Shown here piece by piece: positions 58,801 through 64,000 of a stretch of DNA of 64,000 nucleotides (positions within the stretch are counted from its first letter, which is position 1; every line of letters begins with the position of its first letter). The DNA lies in assembly GCF_964355755.1 (NCBI RefSeq), contig NC_092675.1, forward strand, positions 27,800,912 to 27,864,911. The letters run 5' to 3'. Origin of the DNA: Antedon mediterranea. Taxonomy: Eukaryota; Echinodermata; Crinoidea; Comatulida; Antedonidae. The position numbers were made by a program, and so were the translations under genes. Under the pieces are notes generated by a model. It was given only the letters and a program-made list of their open reading frames with translations, made no database searches and was not told the origin of the DNA.

Positions 58801-61800
58801 AAATAGATTATTTACAGACTTGACCTCTGCAGGTTGTACTACAGTACGTTGGAGATATGAAGGCTACAGTATGCATACATGTATACTGCTTACATCTTAA
58901 TACAGTAGCTAACATGTTTATTTCAATGCAGCATGTTGGCAAATAATGTCATAGAATTAAATTGACCTGGTAGTAGAAACTTTTATATTACAAACCGTAC
59001 ATTTTTTGAACATTGAAGATTTTACGGTATGTCTGCAGGCAAGGTTGTAATATTATTATGAAAGGTACAGTACAGTAATGATAGTTGATGCGTTCATGCT
59101 AATTCATCCTCTAGCTGTAGTATCATTATTATGCATTGAATCAACCAATGGTTGCTCCTTTGACTAAGCAGCAATCAGAGGCTTATTCTTATCCTTGAGT
59201 GCAACCAGTGTAGTTTGCATCTCACTTGCTGGCTAGGTTATTAAAATTTACTATCATTTTATATTGAATGAGAAGGCCTGCCTAGGAACGTATTACCCCA
59301 TGCTGATGTGCACAAACAGCTTGTAAACTAACCTACTGTACTGATGTATAGTGGTATTGTACCTGTAGGTCATTGTTGTGTTTTTGACATTGTTGTCTAA
59401 AAAACATTCATTTTGACTTTGGAGTATGCAATGTATGTAGCCATTCACCAAGATTATCTGTTTGTGGACATGAACATATTTTGATTTGAGCGGTTTGACA
59501 TTTGTATCTGTTTGGAAATACGTCGAAACAAACATTGTGATGTAGATCGTTAAATGTATGAAATTAATCTCCACTTTTTACAATCTGTATTTAAACTCTT
59601 ACTACTTATTATATTCCGTTCAGCTGAATTTGGCAACTAACTACTAGAGTACTAGTAGCCATACAGGTAATATTTCATCCAATTTTTGTGTATTAATTGT
59701 TGAAAACAGTGGATTTGTGATTTAAAATAATCAATTTATCAATATGTTTTCATGGTCCATTGTTATTTATAACAGTATTATTTTTTTAATCCATTACTAA
59801 TACTGTATATGAATGATTATTATTTTTCAGTATCAACACATTTTAGTTGAGATATTGCATGAGTAAATGCCATTTCTTGTTTCAGTTTCAGTATTTAGGC
59901 ATAATTTGTATAATATTTAAAAGAATGACTTGATATTTTGTGGTGCTAATTTGTTGTTCAAATAATGCACGAGATAATTTTGTTTTTTGCTCAGCTACCA
60001 AATCAATTTTATTAAAAAAAAAAATAGCTGTGTACATTTACTGTATCTGAGGTGTTTATTATATTTAGTGGTAATGGAAAAGGTATATTGTATCTAAACA
60101 TAGTTTTTTTTTTATTTGATGATACAAATACTTATGTGAAAAGAAAGAAGAATTTTGGCTAAAACAATGCATAGTAATTTAATGAAATAAAAATCAATTT
60201 ATTTTTCCAACCAATTTTCATTTTTGAATGCTAACATCTACAGTACTGTTAAACAACCAATAAAGTTTATTGCCCGCTGGGTGACCCACAACCCTTGAAT
60301 CAAACATCTGTCATTTAAAAAAAAAATTGAATTGACTCCATTACAAAAAATGCTTCTAACTTTCTATTAAATGTATCATTAAACAATTTACTGAAAATGC
60401 CAACCTGACTGCAGTTGGTTTTTATTAAGATATTAAATGAAAAACAGTTGTTGTTGTTTTGAAGGAAGTATTTAAAATGCAATAATAATAATATTAAATA
60501 AGTGTTTTTGTCAAACAGAAAATAATAATCAATGGAAATCAAAAGTACAGTAGATGTTTTTGCATAATGCAGAAAACATAAAGGATATGTAACAATTATT
60601 ACTTTACTACTAAATAAATGGGTATTTCTGTCATCATTGTCTGTCTGAATTTCTGTTTAAATAACCTTATTAAAAGGGCTATTCTTATTTTATGATATTT
60701 CCCTATCCATTATATCTATGCTATTTATAATATTCATTCTTTTTATAGGACTTGCAGTATGTCTACAAATTTCTACATACGCTAGAAGCATTGCAGACAC
60801 TGCGGGAACCAGCACTGCGATCTCTCTGTCGTACTGTGCACTATGATAAGCGAGAACCAAATGAGCTGTTGTATCGGTAAGTGCAAGTTACGAAGTTTGT
60901 TTACAGTTTAATATGGTGGGCTGGGTTGGTTACCTTTTTAACCCTGTCAAATGTCTTATTATAAGAGCCTTTTTTTTTGGCTGCTATTTTGTAGTTTTCT
61001 AGGAAATTCAATGGTTTCTTGTCATCACAGTCTTTAAGGTAAATTTTAGGTTTAAGGAAAATTAAGTCATAGTTTGACTGAAAACTCTGTAAATTCAGAG
61101 TCTTCTACTGACCCACGGCAGTCACAGTTTAGCGCCTTCCATGGTCAACACACCACAAGATGATTCCTTCTCTTTTAAATAGTCTACCAAGTTCTTCATT
61201 ATGCATACCAGTATACAATTAACAGTATGTACACATGACCAAGAGTATTAAATCCCATCCGAAGGAGTGAAATACATATTGCAATATGGCAGGTCTCAAA
61301 CTAATGTCTTCCAAAACAATAAACAAAAATGTTTATTTTTATTTACTCACCTTAGAAAGTTAAAGTTAAATATTTCAACAATGTCATGCCAAGAAGGTAT
61401 ATATCTTGAACAATAGAAAAATACCTTTATTATATAATTTAATAGTACAGTACAGTAGTGGGGAAAAATTAAATTTCAAATTTATTTCCATATTTTTTAA
61501 CAAACCAAAGTCTATGTGATGGAAAATGTTTGTTAATGGTATATTGTAGAGTTAATTAAACTATTATAATTGTAGTCACATGTCATCCATCAAACATGCA
61601 TTTGTTTGATCATAATTTATTGCTTAAATTAGATGCCGTACAATGTTATGTATATTTTTAGTATATAGGCCTGTTTCTGCTGCGAGCAAATAACCTATTA
61701 ATATCCATTGGAATATTAAATTACCCCAATTTCCTTTAGAAACGGGACAAAAATTAGAAATTACCAGTTTAACTCTAACGGGGCATTCTCAGAATAATGG

Positions 61801-63387
61801 TTAAAAACACGAAAAAATTGAGTGTTTGAAACTGGTTATCGCTGTGCTTTTTGCTGTAAAAATGCAGGTATTTGATGGACCGTTATTGCGATTTTTACAT
61901 TTTATAGTCGATGACCAGATTTTCGGAAGTACAGACTTATCAGAAATACACAGTGTTTTGAAATTAAGCAGCAGAAACAGGCCTTTTTTTTAAACACAAT
62001 TTAATTTTAAATATGTAAAGTATTATCTTTATTTTAAGATAGTATATAAAAGTAGAAAAAAAATATGAAAAACACATCTTGGAAAAATTAAATCCTTTCT
62101 TTCAATAAAACAACAATATGATATTTGAATTAGAAAATGTTTTGCAAATTAGTTAGTACAGTATTATCAGTTTTCATTAATCTGGTATTGGTTATAGGTA
62201 GGCAGTGTTTTATATAAATAATTGGATTTAGCTGATAACAATTGCAAACAAATTGTTTTATATAAATAATTGGATTTAGCTGATAACAATTGCAAACAAA
62301 TTGTTATATTAAATAAGAAAAATTGCTTGCTGGTTTTTAATACATGAAAACAAATACACAAACAATTCTTTTACAGTATTTACCGTAATATGATCCAACT
62401 CATATTTTGTTTATATTATGTAAATAAGTCTATTGTACAACATGCATACAGTACATTGGATGATGTTTCTCCTTGGGGCTTTAGTCTATGATTTATTGAA
62501 AGGGTATCAGAAGGCTCCCCTTCAAATGTCATCACTATCTTTCCTTGTGTAACTAAATAGTCCCCATGCTTTCTACACCATATGTTGTTTTAAGTCAAAT
62601 CTATGTCAAGTAAAACACTCTTTGTTTTGAAATATAAAGTATTTTAATACAAGCAGTACTTTGTCTTAAAACTGTGCTGACATCATTTTTTTAAAACCAT
62701 AATGATTTATAAGTATTTTATATTCTTAGTTTTAGGTAATAAAAAGTAATTAATCTATGATCAACAATTTTTGATTTTGAAAACACACCCATACCATGAC
62801 TGTTAAATCTCATCTCTCATCATATGTTTTTTTCCCACAAACTTGTATTCACACTACTGTACAGTATGCAAACTTGTTACTTTTTAGATGTAAAGTAGTA
62901 AAAAAAGGGTATAATTTGATATTTTATTCTATTATTAAATACAAATATTATATTATGTATTTTATTTTACAGGCATGATGATTTAAGTCATTGTTGGTAC
63001 ATCCTACTGTCCGGCTCTGTTTTTATTGACAGTGCTATGTTCTTGGCCCGAAGCAGGTAAGTTCATACTTTGAAGGAGTTGCACTACACAATCATGTTGA
63101 TGGACATTAATATCTTTATGTTATGATAATGACCAGTAACGTGATAGTAATCAGTAATATTGCATGACAACAATGGAGAGGATTGATGATTAGAAAGTAC
63201 CATTGCACAAACGAATGCATGCAAAACAACATACTACAGTTTATCATTAGTAAAATAGAATCATTTTGAGTGTTTGATATTGATAATAATTTGGAACATT
63301 TTTCTTTGCAGTTTTGGAAAACGTACTTCGGGTTCTGGACGAAGAGGCTCTGAATGTTTAATATTAGAGACTTCCGAGTTATTAGTA
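37799..63387 (+). CDS. RAPGEF2: RAPGEF2 orthologue (PDZ-GEF1), 5' part only
   Basis: RAPGEF2 is a guanine nucleotide exchange factor that activates Rap (and in some reports Ras) GTPases at membranes and cell junctions. Four coding exons are visible: 37799-37867, 60749-60876, 62973-63056 and 63312-63387, together 119 codons in one frame with GT/AG borders. The product runs MASYVD...RTPE, DLQYVYKFLHTLEALQTLRE, HCWYILLSGSVFI, SFGKRTSGSGRRGSECLILE, TSELLV. This matches the N-terminal region of RAPGEF2, related to a cyclic-nucleotide-binding fold, closely and in order. The MASYVD start and the SFGKR..GS..RG segment fit RAPGEF2 better than RAPGEF6; invertebrates usually have a single gene ancestral to both. 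The later cNMP-binding, RasGEF-N, PDZ, RA and RasGEF domains must lie to the right of the window. Intron 1 is about 22.9 kb. Confidence 0.93.
39189..39315. repeat. MITE copy 5
   Basis: TAAGCCTTGTCTACACTATC opens the left arm; the core GGACATGATGATGTCATATT and the right-arm blocks GGCATATCACAC and TTTTTGTCAAACGAAC follow. The right end is degraded, without a readable GTAGACAGAGCTT. Confidence 0.7.
41672..41701. repeat. C17 followed by G13 homopolymer
   Basis: Seventeen C residues directly followed by thirteen G residues near the left end of the hAT-like element. Such a run is self-complementary and is a classic place for assembly or sequencing error. Confidence 0.9.
41780..42960. repeat. about 175-bp tandem repeats inside the hAT-like element
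   Basis: Units start near GGCCGGAAA at about 41841, 42021, 42196, 42370, 42496 (diverged and short), 42675 and about 42905, plus a partial unit at 41786. Each carries CATAGCGCGCTAGCAAAC, CGATCGTAGCC, TTTTCCGCCGGTAAACATAC, TTTTTTGCGTTCA, ACGAACGTCA and GGGGAA with small changes. Period is 174-180 bp for most units. The repeats are much more GC-rich than the surrounding intron. Confidence 0.85.
44740..44880 (-). repeat. tRNA-derived SINE-like element
   Basis: On the minus strand GAGCTGCCTGTGTAGTCGAA, TGGATTACACTATGGAC leads to a B-box-like GGGTTCTAATCCC. The distal end is a GAGAGAGAGATAGAG stretch. The arrangement is that of a tRNA-headed SINE. It does not fold as a proper tRNA. Confidence 0.45.
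46246..46400 (+). repeat. tRNA-derived SINE-like element
   Basis: GAGCTGTAGCTTTTGGTTGT, TAACATGCTTGCCTTCCAAT is followed by AAGGTCTGGGATTCAATTCT, which contains a B-box-like motif at tRNA-like spacing. The tRNA-like head is followed by an unrelated tail (about 46325-46400). The anticodon arm is degraded, so this is a SINE and not a tRNA gene. Confidence 0.55.
47053..47229. repeat. MITE copy 6
   Basis: TAAAGCTCTGTTTAGACTAT opens the left arm and TTTGATACTGATAGTGTAGA closes the right arm, with an internal duplication of GATAGT. The core ATATGGTAGT is present twice. It is longer than the other copies. Confidence 0.8.
47470..48351. mobile_element. PIF/Harbinger-like non-autonomous element with TAA target duplication
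   Basis: The element 47473-48348 is bordered by TAA on both sides (47470-47472 and 48349-48351), the 3-bp target size of PIF/Harbinger transposons. The ends GGCCCTGTTTCTGCTGCC and, on the other strand, GGGCCCGTTTCTGCTGCC agree at 16 of 18 positions. Each end continues into an AAATATACCGTATA-like block. About eight more copies of that block, in both orientations, and three internal CTGCTGC-containing end-like sequences (about 47540, 47665, 47760) suggest nested or rearranged copies. No transposase frame was seen. Confidence 0.8.
52245..52460 (+). repeat. tRNA-derived SINE-like element (Leu/Ser type head)
   Basis: GCATGCATGGTTGAGTGGTT, ATGATTGGATTCCATTACAT resembles a class II tRNA 5' half, with an A-box TGGTTGAGTGG. 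The B-box region (GAGGAGTTGAATGC) is degraded. A tRNA-unrelated body follows to about 52460. Probably an old SINE copy. Confidence 0.4.
54756..55045. repeat. imperfect tandem duplication, about 184-bp period
   Basis: 54756-54857 and 54940-55045 share TTTCGGTTTAACATTT, TGTAACTTTAACATTTAA, CTGTGAAA.GCATTA and TATTGTCGTCATTCTT in the same order. An 82-bp segment separates the two. Confidence 0.75.
60749..60876 (+). CDS. RAPGEF2: RAPGEF2 exon 2
   Basis: Acceptor TTTTTATAG, donor GTAAGT. It encodes DLQYVYKFLHTLEALQTLRE, then PALRSLCRTVHYDKREPNE and LLY, plus two bases of an Arg codon. This is the helical region of the RAPGEF2 N-terminus that follows the RTPE sequence of exon 1. Arg/Glu pattern and length match the family. 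Confidence 0.93.
61668..61983. mobile_element. short element with GGCCTGTTTCTGCTGC ends
   Basis: GGCCTGTTTCTGCTGC at 61668-61683 is matched by its exact complement at 61968-61983, giving 16-bp perfect terminal inverted repeats on a 316-bp element. The ends clearly belong to the same family as the element at 47473-48348, but the internal sequence differs. The flanking bases do not show an obvious 3-bp target duplication. Confidence 0.75.
62207..62302. repeat. 48-bp perfect tandem duplication
   Basis: The 48-bp unit starting GTTTTATATAAATAATTGGA and ending GCAAACAAATT occurs twice without a mismatch (62207-62254 and 62255-62302), so the duplication is young. Confidence 0.95.
62973..63056 (+). 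CDS. RAPGEF2: RAPGEF2 exon 3
   Basis: Acceptor TTTTATTTTACAG, donor GTAAGT. It completes the Arg codon and encodes HDDLSHCWYILLSGSVFIDS and AMFLARS, plus two bases. CWYILLSGSV is a hallmark of the RAPGEF2/6 N-terminus and of cyclic-nucleotide-binding-like folds. Confidence 0.95.
63312..63387 (+). CDS. RAPGEF2: RAPGEF2 exon 4
   Basis: Acceptor TTCTTTGCAG, donor GTAAGT. It encodes SFGKRTSGSGRRGSECLILE and TSELLV, ending in phase 0. The SFGKR...RRG.ECLILE..E pattern is specific for this family. The following exon is not in the window. Confidence 0.93.
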
Positions 63388-64000
63388 GTAAGTTTTTGTT
63401 CAGCCACATTTTAAATTCTAAATAATATGACAGTTGATACAATACATGTTATATAGACTTCTGAGTTAATATTATAAGTTTATTAAACCTACAGTGTACA
63501 GGAATAGACTAGGAAATAAACCTATGTTTTCGTTTCGTTGTCCCATGACCTAGGTGGTCGTAGGGGCGAGATACAGTACTCATCATGATAGGACTCTCAG
63601 GCATCCGCCATACCTCCCAGCGGTGCCTATCCTCTCTGGGCTGGCGGGGGTTTCTGCTGGATGGCCGTCGTTTTACCTATGTACAGTACTGTTTACATTA
63701 TGAAAATGTTACCTTTGCACTCTAACAAAACCTTGTTTTGTCCCTCATTTCTAAAACCTATTAATATGAAAGAAATAAAGATATACACAGCTATTAATAG
63801 TAATTACTAACCAGCAGAATTGTTTATTATACAAGTAGAAGGGTCAACTACTTTTACATCTTTATATTTTGCTAAATAAATGTATATTATTATACTGCTG
63901 TATCAAATACAGATATCGGCGACTTCATATTAACATTTCCCGATGTTTATTTAATTCATACATTAGTTTTACCTCATTAAATCACAGAGATTCATTACTT
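63388..64000 (+). other. RAPGEF2 intron 4, cut by the window end
   Basis: Non-coding sequence after the donor at 63388. No further exon is visible before the end. Confidence 0.7.
63530..63690. other. GC-rich unassigned segment in RAPGEF2 intron 4
   Basis: A 160-bp stretch of much higher GC content than its surroundings, containing GTGGTCGTAGGGGCGAGATA and GGGCTGGCGGGGGTTTCTGC. I see no open frame, exon border or RNA fold that I can name. A transposon fragment is the most likely explanation. Confidence 0.4.

Larger units (their letters stand above)
37868..60748 (+). other. RAPGEF2 intron 1, 22.9 kb
   Basis: No additional coding exon was found. The intron holds a MITE (39189-39315), an hAT-type element (41634-43323), SINE-like units (44.8, 46.3 and 52.3 kb), another MITE (47053-47229), a Harbinger-type element (47473-48348) and a duplicated segment (54.76-55.05 kb). 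The stretches 37868-39188, 39316-41633, 43324-44740, 48349-52244, 52461-54755 and 55046-60748 look featureless apart from frequent TACTGTA/TACAGTA words. Enhancers would be expected in such an intron but cannot be identified here. Confidence 0.7.
60877..62972 (+). other. RAPGEF2 intron 2
   Basis: 2.1 kb intron with a short Harbinger-type element (61668-61983) and a 48-bp tandem duplication (62207-62302). No further coding sequence was seen. Confidence 0.7.

Overview
The window is animal nuclear DNA: introns with GT/AG borders, an AT-rich sequence (roughly two thirds A+T by eye), many transposable elements and very low gene density. The partial gene at the right end is a clear RAPGEF2 (PDZ-GEF) orthologue. 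A CR1/L2-like LINE with a 2A-like motif, hAT and Harbinger-type elements, tRNA-derived SINEs and the very frequent words AGGCCT and TACTGTACAGTA together suggest a marine invertebrate deuterostome, most likely an echinoderm. That placement is inference and weak.

Layout. 1-18.3 kb: no gene that I can support; it holds foldback/MITE copies, a 30-bp minisatellite (about 4.0-4.6 kb), a perfect 50-bp palindrome (12.74 kb) and several hairpins. 18.3-30.3 kb: a tandem cluster of three related plus-strand genes, called A, B and C here. Each has a signal-peptide exon ending in phase 1, one large exon with a gene-specific repetitive extracellular region, an exon starting near a VY[TP][QR]W motif and encoding one transmembrane helix, and a short tail exon starting near SGN. 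A (18322-21099) and C (26447-30322) are open; B (23921-25930) carries several frame lesions and looks like a decaying copy. C carries about 17 tandem 21-residue Pro-rich repeats. An hAT-type element with an exact 8-bp target duplication lies between A and B. I do not recognise this family, and it is my main candidate for an undescribed system.

30.3-37.4 kb: an AT-rich spacer, a possible promoter with a first exon near 32.27-32.39 kb, and a full-coding LINE (ORF 34010-37207) with endonuclease and reverse transcriptase motifs intact and a signal peptide followed by a 2A-like motif at its N-terminus. 37.5-64 kb: the 5' end of the RAPGEF2 orthologue. The start codon is at 37799, intron 1 is about 22.9 kb, and exons 2-4 lie at 60749-63387; the gene continues beyond the window. 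Intron 1 holds an hAT-type element with internal ~175-bp tandem repeats, a Harbinger-type element with TAA target duplications, SINEs and a MITE.

Nothing links the function of the membrane-protein cluster to RAPGEF2. They are neighbours on the same strand, and the LINE lies between them, possibly inside a 5' UTR intron of RAPGEF2.
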